A DNA stretch of 64,000 nucleotides, taken from assembly GCA_964057225.1 (NCBI GenBank), contig OZ059897.1:5580001-5644000 (forward strand), written 5' to 3'. Of the stretch, positions 24,237 to 37,700 are shown one piece after another (the first letter of the stretch is position 1; every line of letters begins with the position of its first letter). Source of the DNA: Auanema rhodensis. Lineage: Eukaryota > Nematoda > Chromadorea > Rhabditida > Rhabditidae. A model generated the notes under the pieces. It saw only the letters and a program-made list of their open reading frames with translations. It searched no databases and was not told the DNA's origin. Both the position numbers and the translations under genes were made by a program.

Positions 24237-27200
24237 AGGGCATCTGGCTTACTTGCAGTCAGTTTTTGATTAATATACCGGGTACGAGACGGAAATCAGG
24301 TAATATGTGTGTGTGTGTATGTGTGTGTGTTAGCTAACATGCCTATGTCTGATTGAAGTAATTACTAACTGATGAATAGGTTATATATGCTATTATCAAA
24401 AATGTTTTTTTAGAATAAAAATAATATTCAAAAAGAAAAAGATGTTAAAGATGAGAATAAGATTGAATAAGATATGGGTGGTGGAAATTAGCAAAAAAAA
24501 AAACGAAAGATGGATGACTGAAAGAGGAAGGGGTAGCAATGTTTTAAAAAAGAAAAAAGAAACACATGTAGTTGAATATAGTATAGTATAGAATAAAATA
24601 TAAAGTTTATTTATAATTTAATGTATTAAGAATGATTGTTTGACATTTTAAAAATGAAGATAGATTGATGAGTTAAAAGGTCTTCTAGAGATTGATTCAA
24701 CAAAGAAACTTTTTCTTATGAATTGAGGTGTATCAAGAGTGATTAGAAGTGAGAAAATAGATGCATGAAGATATAATTGCAGGCAAGTAACTTGATTGAA
24801 AAGATAGAAATCAAACAGATTAATAGATATTTCATAAATTATTTTGAAAATTGTTAATTAAAAAAATAAAAATATTTATTTTATAAAATAGAAATCAACG
24901 ATTATGAGTATGGCATCTGAAATTGTTTTTCATGGCAAATACTGTAAATGGAAATATTATGAAAGAGGTATTTTGATTTAGAAGAAGCTACTCTTAGGTA
25001 TATGCCAATGAGATGAGGGGACTATATGCTGCTGTGTCGGATAGGATGTGTGCTATAAGGAGTCACAACTTGGGGTCAGATTGGTCAGAAAATCGATAAC
25101 AGACCTTGTATTCACCTCTTCAGAGGAACTCCGCCCATCAGATATACATAACCTATTATGGTAAGATTTGAACATAAGTAGATATAGTATGTACAAATAG
25201 ATTAAGTATAATGAGATGAAGATATATAAGCTGGATATGAATCATTTGATCATTAACAATTCCTTTGATTTATCTAACTATATATATATAATTATAGAAT
25301 AGAAAAACAAGTTTTATATATAAATTTATAAAATAAAATTCAAAAAGATAGATATGTATGTTTCAGAAATCGATGTGATGACATGTAAGCTTATGTGAGA
25401 ATGAGACAAGTTAAATATAAAGTAATAAGTAGGAAAGTAGTAGCTAGGAAAAGAATTGAAAGAGAAATGAAAAAAACTACACATAATCATATAGTATTGA
25501 ATAAAAAACATTATCAGAGAATGATATTGAATGTCCAATAAATCAAAGATGAACATTTTATGAAACTGACCAGTAAGTGATGAGATGGGGGAAGCTTTAA
25601 GCAATGAATACTGACTGACAAGCCCTCATCTACATCTGACAGACGAACGACGAAGGTCAATTAAGAAGCGTAGAACATGGGTATAAACGAGGAAGAGAGA
25701 GATTGGAGAAAAGAGAAATCATGTGGAAAATGAGAGAGAAAAAGACGTACAGAAAGAAAGGGAGAAGATGAGAGAGAGATGGACTATATGGCCAATACTA
25801 ATGGCATACAAGCCAGCTGGCGACATTTTTTTTTCTGTCCAACCATTTTTTTTCGATACAGCAAACCTCCCCCCCCCCTTTTACTTACCCCTGAATTGAA
25901 AGTAAGCACTGAGAAAGATAGATTGATCACCGGCATTTAACCAAGTGATGCCAATAACAACAATTCATTGATCATCGATGTATGAGATTATTCTGTTTAG
26001 TTTGATTAATTCAAACCAGAATTTGCACATGTACTATATTTCAATGAAGAACACTAGAGTAAATAACCAAAAACAATTTGTTTTAGAAATAAAACATTTA
26101 AAAAGTTTTAAATTTTAATTATAATTAAAAGAAAAAAAATATTAACTAACTATATGTTATATAATTAACAAAAATAAAAAGTGAAAATAGAGATTCTGAT
26201 TAAATATATATATATATATATATAGACCACGAGAATGGAAGCTATTCCATAGACGAGCCAGAATGAAAGGACATTGAGTGCATTTGCTCTCAAAACAGCA
26301 TTGCTGTTGTTGATCGCAAAGTCACAAGTTTATGAGATTGATAATTCCAATGAATGAATGACAGTGTATGTGTACGTGTGATGATGATACGAACTACTAT
26401 CACATTTGACAACAAGCACTCCATGACTGATACTGTATGTTAATAATTTATGATTTGATATCAATATATTCTTATCAGAATCATCATCATCATAATCATC
26501 ATAATACGCTTTCTATTCGATATGTTGCGGTATATTGAAGCTAAAATAGTAGAATGAAGATTGTTATAAAGAATTCTTCCTGTGTAACTATTTTGCTTCA
26601 AATATATAGAGAGAAAGCGAGAGAGTGAGAGAGAGAGAGAAACTCTAATGGAAAGTACAGGTAAAAACAGCTAGAACTAAAACAAATTGGAACTACAAAC
26701 GACAATATAATATAAGATATAATTTGAATAATTCAAGTAGTAAAGATGCTTCAATCCAAAAGAATCAAGTAGAAAGTTCAAACTTTGAATAACATTTGTA
26801 ACAAAAATAATTCAAAATCTTTGAAATAAAGAAATATTTGTAGTTAATAAAATAAAAAAAAAGGAATAAAAGGATATTAATAATAAAAATGAAAGGAAAT
26901 GATTGCAATAAACGAAGGTGAATAGGCTATGTGTGGTAAAATCAAATTTATGAAAAAGGAAGTTGATGACTTAAATTGACATATTAACCGGAAATAATAT
27001 ATATGATGATGTTCATATACATATATAAAAATAAAAAAAAAAGATTAAAAGTAGGTTGTAGATATCTTTGTATCTAAGAAATTGAAATAATCAATTAGTT
27101 ATATATGTATAGTTTATAGTTAATATTTATATAAATATAGTTAGATAATATTTATCAGTAATATCTTCATTTAATTTTATAAACTGACTCATTCAAAATA

Positions 27201-28298
27201 TGAAAGTAGAATGAAAAACGTTTTGTTTTAATCTTTAAGTAAACTTCCGGTTGATATAAATGAAAGATTATACATCATTTCATATGTATGTATATATGTA
27301 AATATAATAATTATAAAAGAAAAAAATCAATGAATAAGTACATGATGTATTAAGATAAATATATAAAAAGTTTACAAATATTATATAGAATAGTTAAATG
27401 AATATATATGATATAGTATTAAATTATATAAATAACTATATATAGTATAGTATATAGTACAATAATGTTCATAATATTATAAATAATATGAACATAATAT
27501 TCATAATTTTTACTTATACCTTTAGGTGTTATTTCATATTTTTATATTGTTAGTATTATGGGAATATATAAAAAAGTGAGGGTGGAAAGCAAAGATCAAA
27601 AAGAAACAAAGAAAATTAAGATAAATATATAATATTTATAATAAGATATATGTACATATATAGTTAACAGAATAATAGAATTGATCAATTATCTAAATTT
27701 TGATTTATATAACTATACGTATAAGTTGTTATAAATATATTTAATTATATATATACAAGTATAAAATATAAATTTTAAGAATTTCGCATAATTAATTTTT
27801 TTTTTCTAAAAAAAAGTTAAAAACTTAAGAAATTGAAGCATTGGTTTGATGATCCTTTCAGTAAAATCGTGGAAAAATTGATAAGAATCAGTAAGATAGA
27901 ATAGTAGGCAGGGCAATGAAATTGAAAGTAAATACAGCTTTTAACTTAAAAAAACAAACAAATATTGAATATTATACTAACTATATTAACAATATTATAC
28001 TTAGTATAGTTAATAAATGATCTTTTTATTTGAAAATTTATCTGTTTCGCCTTTTTTCTATTAAAAAAGAAAGGTACAACCGTTCTCAGAAAAGCAAGAA
28101 ATGAAAATGACGTGATATTGGGCGGTCGTTCACGTAATGACGTAACGTGAACATGATAGACGCTTGTGATTTTAATAAATTTATACAAGAAGACGAATAT
28201 CATTATTTCTTGTGATAATCAAACTTTTTTTTTAAATTTTAAACTAAAAAAAGATTAAATATTTAATTTTTATAAAATATTATATCCATACGTATTAC

Positions 28299-28350
28299 AT
28301 TAAATATAATTAACATACATATATTAATATATATGTTAATTATATTAAAT
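28299..28350. repeat. AT-rich inverted repeat (hairpin)
   Basis: The left arm (28299-28321) and the reverse complement of the right arm (28328-28350) agree at about 20 of 23 positions around a short TATTAA loop. The core TATAATTAACATA is exact in both arms. It could be a palindromic microsatellite relic or a small foldback element. Confidence 0.7.
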
Positions 28351-31300
28351 AAAAACTAATTGAATAATAAAATTGAAAAGTTTTAAATGAATTTTACAAC
28401 AAATAATTTTGAAAAAAAAGACCATTTGAGAATAAATGAACAATTAAAATGATATGGCAAACAAATCATTAGATGAAAATTGATTGTCTAATTAACTATA
28501 GACATATAAATTTCAAATGAAAATATATGTAAATATAAACTAAAAATAGATAAAAGATTATTGGAAATTTGTTGAAAATTATGGTTCATAGGATATGGGA
28601 ATGAGAGTTTTACCAGATCACATCGGTCAACGAAGTAAAGTAAAGAAAGACCTTGAGAAGCCACACTAGCATGGAAAACAGGATCAGACAAAGAGTTGGT
28701 ATGATGTGAACTTCCTTTCAGAATAGTTCATGTATCATTAGATGTGTAAAAAATTAAATTATTCAACATCTATACATGTCATTTCTATAATGTTTTTGAA
28801 TTAAGAGATAGATAGATACGGTAGATTATGTATGGAATTTTCAATAAAAAATATGAAAAAATTATAAATCTGATGAATTATAATGATTTAAATCATATCT
28901 GAATTGAAATGAAAAAGGAATCTTGAATATCAAATTGTGAAAAAAATATAAATTCTTCTCGGAAATGCTCTTTTGATTATAAAATTAGTTTTGTAACTTG
29001 AATTTTTAGAAAGCTTCATATACATATATGTATATAATAATATAATTAATTGATTTCAAAGTCTAATAGATATCTTATTTTATTTTTTTTATTGTCAATT
29101 TCTAATTTCATGACTAATTTATGAAGAAATCAAAGTAGCTATCCGACATAGGTTGAAAGTAAAGTTAGTTAGCTATCAAACGATACCGCTTGGATCATAA
29201 AGATTGTGGAGGTTCATACTTCTGAATGAAAGATGAAATCATTCTCACAGGGAAAGACAAGGTCAGCATAACTATTTCCTTTTTCCCGTAGGCAAACTAT
29301 CTCTTAAAAGGATTTCATCTCATTAATTTTGGAGAAAAAAGTATATTGTAGAAGGCTGAAGGTTGAAAATGAATCAAAGCTGCATAGATTACCGTATACT
29401 TTCAACAGTCACATAAAATGAATGAAATTGAACTCATTTTTAAGGCATAGGGTAGAAAAGAAAAAAAAACGAGGGAAACAGCAAGAGAGAGAAAGAGGGA
29501 AAAAGAAGTAACAGAAGTCTGGTGAGTAGCATGAATGACATGCTGTATGCTACATGCTCTTTATACAGTTTATTTATCCTTGTAAAAGAAAATAAGACAG
29601 ATGGCTACTTTGGTATTATAGATCATCCATCTGTTCCATTTTAAGTGAAAATCTCCGTCTATTTTGGTTCAACAACTATAGATAGTTAGTGTATTCAATA
29701 ATATAATTTAAATGTCATTTTGAGAATATACAATGTATGTCGTTTGTTGCTTCTGCCAGTGGTCATAAAGTCTTTTGAATATTTCAGTCTACAGGGACAG
29801 AAGAAGAAAATGATCAGATTCTTAGTTTTAAATGAAAAACAATAAGTATTTAATAGATTTCTTCATGTTTAATAGAAAAATAAATATTATTTAAATAAGA
29901 TCAGATATGTTTAATCTTTATTATATATATATAGTTAATGACAGCTGTTCATCTAAAATAGCTATATAATACATATATCTTTGAAATATTTATGATATTA
30001 AACAAATAACAATAAATAGATGAGCTTACTGATACTGATAACATGAAATATCCATCATTATCATATTTCTTTTGGTCTTTTCATTCTTCAGGGAACACGG
30101 AAAACTGCAAATGCTTATGAAAATAGATTTTTGATTGGAATGACCACACCATCTCTGCGTAATACAATAAATGAAATCATTTTATGTGAATAATTCACGT
30201 AATATTCTCACGTGTAATATACATATATTAATATTTCATAAATAGTTTATGATAAAAATTTTATTTTTTTATAAAAAAAAATTTTTTTTTTTGAATTTGG
30301 ACATTTAAATTCATTTAATAGTTCTTCTTCTTTTTCTTTTTCTTCTTGTTTTTGTGTTTTGTGAATATGAAATCATCTTCATATTTCATTTAATCCATTC
30401 TTTCTCTTAATTGTCATTTCAATAAGAAGATTTATACAGATTTAGATAAATGGATGAGGTATACAGCAACTATGGATGTACGTATGAATCTGGGATATAC
30501 TATATACTTCTATCAATCTGCCTTCTTCTCTCTTTATGAATGTACGTGTGCGTGTGTCCTGTGAATGCCGATGATGCTGACAAGTCACTTCTGTATTGCT
30601 GTTGGGTCTATTGAGGACCCGTTTTTGAACCAGCGGGAGTTTTCCAGTATTCCTCTTGTCAGCACACCCATTTTCTTTTCCTTTTTTTGCGACTTTTTTA
30701 ACTGTCTAACTATCTGAATCTCTTAATTTATTGTATTATTTTCATTGAAAACAGCGGAAGGCTGCATCATCTTAGTCTCTTTCTTCCTCTATACCCTGCT
30801 GACCAATTGTAGCAAATTACTATCTCTTTATATCAAAAGATAATCATATGGCTATAGGATTGTTCTTTTTCCAGGCTTGTAATGTCTCAATCATCGAATA
30901 AGCAGAGATTTGCTATTTCAAGCCACAATATGAAACTTTTGGCCAAAAAATTGACACACATGACGGATGATAGGACAAAGCATATCCAAGAGATTATCAA
31001 GCTTAATTGGGAAACATACATCATTTCATTCACATTCTTCCATCTCTCTAATATCTGTTCTCTCTCTCTCTCAATCATCGCAATTATCCTTTGTATCCAA
31101 ATGTCATTCACCTGAAGAATTTTCCTTCTTTTTTTTTCTTTTTTTTTTAGTCAATTTCTAAAGATTATTTGATTCTTTTAATATATTTTTTACTTGAAAA
31201 TGTACTAAAACTTGTTTTTCTTCTGTACTTTTCAAAGAAAATTTTAATATTTGGATAAATATGTTGATTTCAATCTTGTAATAGTCATATACCAAGTAGA

Positions 31301-31421
31301 TACCGTCCTCTCCGATTAGTTTTTGAACTTTGAAGTTACTTCTTTTTCATAAATTATAGAATAAAAGAGACAAAATTAATAGTTTGAACCTTATAATCCA
31401 GGTATTACCTTTTGTACTCTC

Positions 31422-31458
31422 AATCTCTCTCTCTCTCTCTCTCTCTCCCTCTCTCTCT
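31422..31458. repeat. (CT)n microsatellite
   Basis: Short CT dinucleotide tract, nearly pure, with one CCCT interruption. Confidence 0.9.
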
Positions 31459-33959
31459 TTTCTCTGTATTACTCTTACATGAAGCTCTTCGTCTTTCTCT
31501 TCTTTCTCATTATACTACAACTTCTACCTCTATTTCCATCTCACTGTCTTGCTTTCAAACATAGAGTGCTTCCTTCATCTTTGCACCATTTCCTCTTCAC
31601 CTCTCCCGTACTTTTGCCACAGATTGTCAACTTTCCAGTTTCATTCTTCCCGACTTTTGTCATTTTCTTTTTCCTCGTTTTCCTCATCTTAGTCACTTAG
31701 TCACTTACTCTATAACTTTTTTTTTTACAATTTTCAATATGTATTACAAGTACTTATCTTTCAAAAAATATTTCATTTTTTCAGTTCAAACTGATTAATT
31801 CCATTGTCGACAACTATAATTATACACTAATATTATAATTCTACTTTCTATACTTTCATTGAATTTCTTTCAAAAAACTCTTGAGACTAGCCTATTGCTT
31901 GTTGTTTCAGTTTCACTGTTCACCTCTTCCCACTCCCCAGCCTCTCATCATCTTTACCTTTTGCTATACTTAACTTTCAATTCCGTTCATTTACCTGTAC
32001 AAACCTCTCCTATCTTCATGTTTAGTCTCTTCTCCTCCTCCTTCTCCTCATTTCTCTCTTATTTTTCCCTTCTAACAGAGTATTTTTAGTATGTTGCTGT
32101 TATGAAAAGCAGGTTTTCAGCTACACAATTACTATACTTCTATAGTTATTTCACTCATATACTAGTTAGTTAACTATATGTATATCATATTCATTTAATT
32201 TTATTCAAATGAATTTCATACTTATATCAGAATGTATTGAGAAGTTTAATGTCTTTTCAACTAATTAATGTCTCTTCATGTCTTGTTGCATACTGTCAAT
32301 TTTTTGTATTTTAAGAAAGATTTTCCTATTCAATATCACTAATATCTGTAGCATTTATCTATTTTTCTTATAAAATCTTAAATATACGATTAGCTTTCAA
32401 CTTTCCTGACATTTAATGGAATGAAAAGATAACTAGAAAGAAAGACATTGAGAATAGATTCATATGTCTCTTGTTCTCGCCAAATTCGTCCCGCCTTTCT
32501 CTCTCTTTCTGCTTTTCCTCAACTATCCAATATATTCTGAATGATTTCAACGTATCATCATCATTATCATCCTTATCTCATATCAATAATATCTAAATGA
32601 ACTGTAGTTTCTCTCATATCCCCTCCCATTTTCTGCTTTTGATCAGCTTCTCGTTGAACAACAAATGGCTTCAACACTTGATGATAACGAAAAAGTGATA
32701 TATTTCAAAATCCAGAAGCACGACGTTGACATGAAATTCATTCAACACTAAGACTGCCACCATCTTCTCAAAAGCATTATCTTTCTAACCTTTGTATTTT
32801 CAATTTTCTTTTTATAATTGCTTCAACCTAAGATAGTTAAGTAAACTATTTCACAAGAATTCTTTCTATTGTTAACGATCAAATATTTTTTTTTCTTCTA
32901 AAAATGGAATCAAATCCAGTCATTTATTACACTTTATCGGACATTGTGTGTCCTTTGCTTACGTCAGAATCATCATCATCATCACAACGATCATTTATAT
33001 CATTTAATCTTCTTGTAGAATATAATTTATAATGAAAATGATGTTAGTAGAGATAAAACTTCATTTGATTTTCCTAAAAGTTTTTCCAAAACTTTCCAAA
33101 TAATTCTCGAAATGCTGTTCATTTCAACGTCCGGTCCTCATCTCTTGTTGATGTCTCTCACCTTGTAATCTTTTCTGCCTTCATTCACCCTTTCCCACCT
33201 TCTCTTCATTAGTTTCGTAGAAAAAAAAAGATAATTTGGCTTAGAATTAGTGCTTTGTCGTCTCTTTTTTTCCAATTTATATACACTTACTTCCTCTTAA
33301 ATCACTTTTCCTATTATTTTTCATATAAATTGTTTCTTAACAATAGAAAAATCAGTTTGTATAATTCTATTCAATTTCCGATTGTCATTTCTTCTAACAC
33401 TTTCATTCCTTTCTATAAACTTTTTTCTTATTTTAACTAATTATCTATTTTTCTTTTCAAAAATTACATGATTCTGGGTGTATATATAGCATATATATAG
33501 GTTTTTTAAATTTCCTTTCATAGATAATTTGAAATTTGATTCTTCAAACTTAGGTAAACGTGTTTTGACTTCGTTTCACTACTTATTGCTTTTGCAGTAA
33601 CTCATTATGAAAAAGAAACGCTTTACCTTTCTCTTCTCACTTTCTCCCTCTTGTGCCCATTCACATGATTTTTCATTTTTTTTTTTGGAATTATAAACTT
33701 GAAAAGAAAGTTGAACGAATTGTACGTGTTGTATCATTTAAAGGTTCTCCCTCCTTTTACTTTCTATTTCTTACATTCTTTTGAATTTGCTTAATTCTTC
33801 AAAGTTTGTGTTTAAGACTGTAGAAGTTGATGACCTTGTTCAAACTTTGAAATCCTTCTTCAATGTCAATCTTTATAATCTGTGAAGATGGCAGGATGAA
33901 TAGAGAATTAGTGAGAAGACATTTCAGATCAAAAATTGTTTGAATAAAAAACTTATATA

Positions 33960-33991
<32 letters not shown>

Positions 33992-34694
33992 GTTGATCTT
34001 TATTTAACTTAAAATTTAAAATATAACAATTGTTTCGAAGAGGTAACGAGTTATAGGTAAACAGAGAATGTACGAGGTTGATGGACTGGCATAATCATCA
34101 TCACCATCATCCTATAACCTCAAAATTTTGATGAAAAAAAAGGCAATACAAACATCAGAATTCCAATAACATCATTCAATTGTCATTGTAACTTGAATGC
34201 ATTTCTCAATCCGATTTATCTCAGTTAGTCGCATAGTTAAGTAGTGAATCGTATAAAATTCATAACCTACAAAGGATATGCAGAAGAATCAGTAAATCCG
34301 CTCATTTTTCACTTGGCGTACATCTTCTTAACCTTATTAAACCTCCGTTCTCTTATTAAATCTCTTTCTATCTCTCTTTCTTCGTCTCCCTCTCTGTTTC
34401 TCGTTTTATCTCTCTCTTTATTCGTTTTTTCCTTACATCTTCATATCGGACTTTACTTGGCAGCCAATTGTGTCTATGAATTTTGAGTAATGAACGACTA
34501 CGAAAACTGGAATTCGGACATAAAAGGACAACTATCGTTGAAGCAAATGGCGAGCAATGATTATGGCGAGAACGGCTGAAAAATATTTAACCTTACATAA
34601 ACTTATGCTTTACTCATTATTTTTATTTATATTTATTTATTTATTTAATCAATTTTCTTGTTTTTCTATTTTTTGTTTGGAAAAATTAATTTTT

Positions 34695-34704
34695 TTTCTT
34701 TTAG
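34695..34704 (+). promoter_or_regulatory. Probable trans-splice acceptor of the PTR gene
   Basis: TTTCTTTTAG ends 8 bases before the first in-frame ATG (34713) and is preceded by about 120 bases of AT-rich outron-like DNA. No upstream coding exon is needed, because the predicted N-terminus already begins like other PTR proteins (a short cytoplasmic stretch before the first helix). Confidence 0.55.
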
Positions 34705-34712
34705 AATTTCTC

Positions 34713-37700
34713 ATGAGATTATTTTTCCCAACATTAGACAGGCCTCTGGAGCGGTTAATCGGATGGTATACAAGACATCTTTTAGTTGATTATTACATTG
34801 TAAATTAAGAATTTTTTTTTTTTTTTTTGTTCAAAAAAAGTTTTTTTTAGTTTTTTCTTGTTGGACCAGTAGTATTAACTCTTATTCTTGGAAGTGGCTT
34901 TATACGTTTGAAAGAACTAACATTGCTTGATGCTCGTAAACTGTATACACCTGTTGAAGCTCCATCATGGGAAGAAGAGGCAACATTCAGTAGAGTAGGT
35001 GTTTCATCAATCTTTCTAAATTTATTGCTGCGAAAATCATGAAAAATCGTTCAAGTTCGTATTGTTGAATGTCCCACGAGAATGGGTAACTTTGATCTTG
35101 TTGTGTCTGAATTTCTAACTTTCGAACTGACAGGGTTGACAGAAATCGAAAAAGTTTTTTTTTTTTTTTTGGAAAACAAAATATGTTTGATCCAATTTTT
35201 TTGTTTTTTAAATGAAAATTTTATTCTTTTCTTATTCAATTCACTCATCCCAGATGATCCTATTTCAGCTTTGGCCTGTACAACAGAACGAGTTTCTACC
35301 AGAACGTACATTCGAATGGACAAGATATCTATATGTAGTTGTTCACGGAAAAACGTTTGAAAATGGATCATATCCAAATTTATTAGATGGTAAATAATAA
35401 TATTTATATATATTTAATATAATTTATATAATAATATTTTGATTTAAAGGAAATTATCTGGATGATATTGAAAAACTTGAGAATGACATTGCTCAGAATG
35501 TTTCATTTCCAATGAAATCCAAATGGCTTGGAAATGGTACTGATCAAATCAAAGACAAAGTCACCTTTGAGGTTTATTATTAACAACAAAAAATTAAAAA
35601 AAAAATAAAATATAAAGGATATATGTATGAATTGGTATGGAGAATGTTATCGTCAAACAGGCATTATTACTTTATTGAAAAGACGACATGATTTGGATGC
35701 AAAGTATGTTTTTCTCAAACAAATATTTTTATTTTAATAAGAAAAAAAATATTTTCAGAGGAATATCTGTGTCATATCCACGTGTTAATCAAAATGGTAC
35801 AGGAGTTTATATAGCTTTTAATGTTGGTGGAGTTGATACATTTGCAAATGATACAATTAAGGTAGAAAAAAAAGAAATTTAAATTTAAAAAAAAATTTTT
35901 TTTTTATTTTAGACAGCAAGAGGAATGAGATTATTTTATTTTTTACGATTTGATACAGAACATATTAATGAATTATCAATGGAATGGGAGGATCGAGCAA
36001 CAGAATTTGTTCATCAATATTGTCTTAATCATACACAACTTAGGGTATAATTTTATTTCATATTATATATAAATTAAATATTTATAAACTGAATAATTTA
36101 ACTTAAAAATATTAATAATATTATATAAATTTATTTTTTTATTTTTGGAACAACATTTTGAAAAGTTTCAAAAGATGCTTGTTGAATTTGGTCTAAAAAG
36201 TTGATTTTCCTACTAAATTATTTCGCTTTTCTACTGATTTCTAATATTATTTTTTAAATTTCAGTGCCATATAAAGCATTCACGTATCTTGGATTTGGGA
36301 CTAACAAATAATGCCAATCGTTTGAAACCATATTTCAATGTAACAATCGCTGTTTTAATTCTTTTTACAACATTTTACTCCATGAAATGGAATTTCACAG
36401 CATCTGATGGTACATGGACAAGTATGTTTCACAACATTCTTTTCATAAATAGTTTAATGATGTTGATTGTTTAGTTGCAATTGACTGGTTACGATCAAAG
36501 CCATGGCTTGCTCTTGGTGGAGTATTATCATCTTGTTTGGCTATCTTAAGGTGAGATAAAGCTTCATTAATGAAATGAAAACAATCTATATTACAGTGGA
36601 ATTGGCTTTTTTTTATGGTGTGGAATGTTTTTTGCGGAAATCACATTGATTGCTCCTTTCTTAGTTTTATGTAAAACAAAAATTTTTATTTTGCAACGTT
36701 TCAACATAATTAGTATTTTAGCAATTGGTGTTGATGATATGTTTATTGCTGTTGCTGCTTGGCATAATACTGAAATGAAATATCCAGGTAGCCTACCTTT
36801 CGTTTTTCTTTTTTTTTCAACAAAAATTTTCATTGAAGGACAAACTCATGAAGTTTTAAAAGAACGAATGGTTGAAGCAATGTCTGTATCAGCTGTAGCT
36901 ATATTCATTACATCTATTACTGATGTATAATAGATATTATATAAATTATATGTAATAATAAAATATTTTATAGGTATTTTCATTTGCAATTGGAACAATC
37001 ACAGATATTATTGCTGTGCAAGGTTTCTGTGCTATGACTGCTGCTTGTATGTTCTTTACATTCTTCTATCAGGTTTGTTATCATAAGCTTAGTTCTTTGA
37101 TCATTTTCTTTTATTTTAGATTACTTTCTTTGCTGCTTTAATGGTTATTTCTGCTAAACATCAATTCAAGTACAATAATGCTTTAATTCCATGCTTAAAA
37201 GTAAAAACTTTAATTGGAACATATTTAAAATATGAAATAAAATATTTTCAGACTGTTGACATCTATGATGTTGAAGGTAGTGTTCTGAAAATAAAACGAA
37301 AAGCAGAATCCAAATCTTCTGAAGATGGTTCTGGTATGTTGAATCTTCATATATTACTTTTGATCACGATGCTCCTTTTCTAGAATGTGTAAAACGTAAA
37401 TCATCATTCAAATCCGATCAATTTGTGTCTAATACTTCTGTGAAGTATCATACTTCCGAGGTATTTGATAGTTATTTTAGAAACTTAAATCTTTGGTTAA
37501 TTATAGAACAAAGAATCTATTGATAATGATTCTACTGAACATTTGGAAATCAAAAGTCGGGGAGTCATGGGTCATTTCTTTAGGTTTTTAAAAAAAATAG
37601 AAAATAAAAATATAAGTTGATTATTTCAGAGATTATTATGTACCATTTTTATTAAATTGGAAAACTAAAGTTGTAGTTTCCATAGCTTTTGTTTTTTATT

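Larger units (their letters stand above)
23515..30240. other. Gene-poor, purine-rich region upstream of the zinc-finger gene
   Basis: No gene supported. The plus strand is rich in GA, GAAA and AAG runs (for example 24164-24236, 25681-25785, 26613-26642, 29455-29515), so the strand sense to the zinc-finger gene is pyrimidine-rich. A (GT)n tract lies at 24307-24330, (TA)n tracts at 23938-23967 and 26204-26223, and an AT-rich hairpin at 28299-28350. Balanced-composition patches at 24.0-24.3 kb, 25.0-25.15 kb and 29.15-29.4 kb could be regulatory. This could be a long 5' intron or outron of the minus-strand gene. Confidence 0.55.
30241..34712. other. Gene-poor, pyrimidine-rich region upstream of the PTR gene
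   Basis: No gene supported. From about 30.3 kb the plus strand switches from purine-rich to pyrimidine-rich, with many TTCTTCTTT and CTCTCT runs, including a (CT)n tract at 31422-31458 and a (CT)(AT) compound repeat at 33960-33991. The last 120 bases before the PTR start are very AT-rich and end in TTTCTTTTAG, as expected of an outron. The open frames are low in complexity (Phe, Ser, Leu) and look like background. Confidence 0.55.

Noticed and set aside
37201-37251. In-frame, stop-free 51-base segment in the PTR gene
   Set aside because: It has GTAAAA and TTTTCAG ends, is very AT-rich, and would insert an unmatched Lys/Tyr-rich stretch; treated as an intron.
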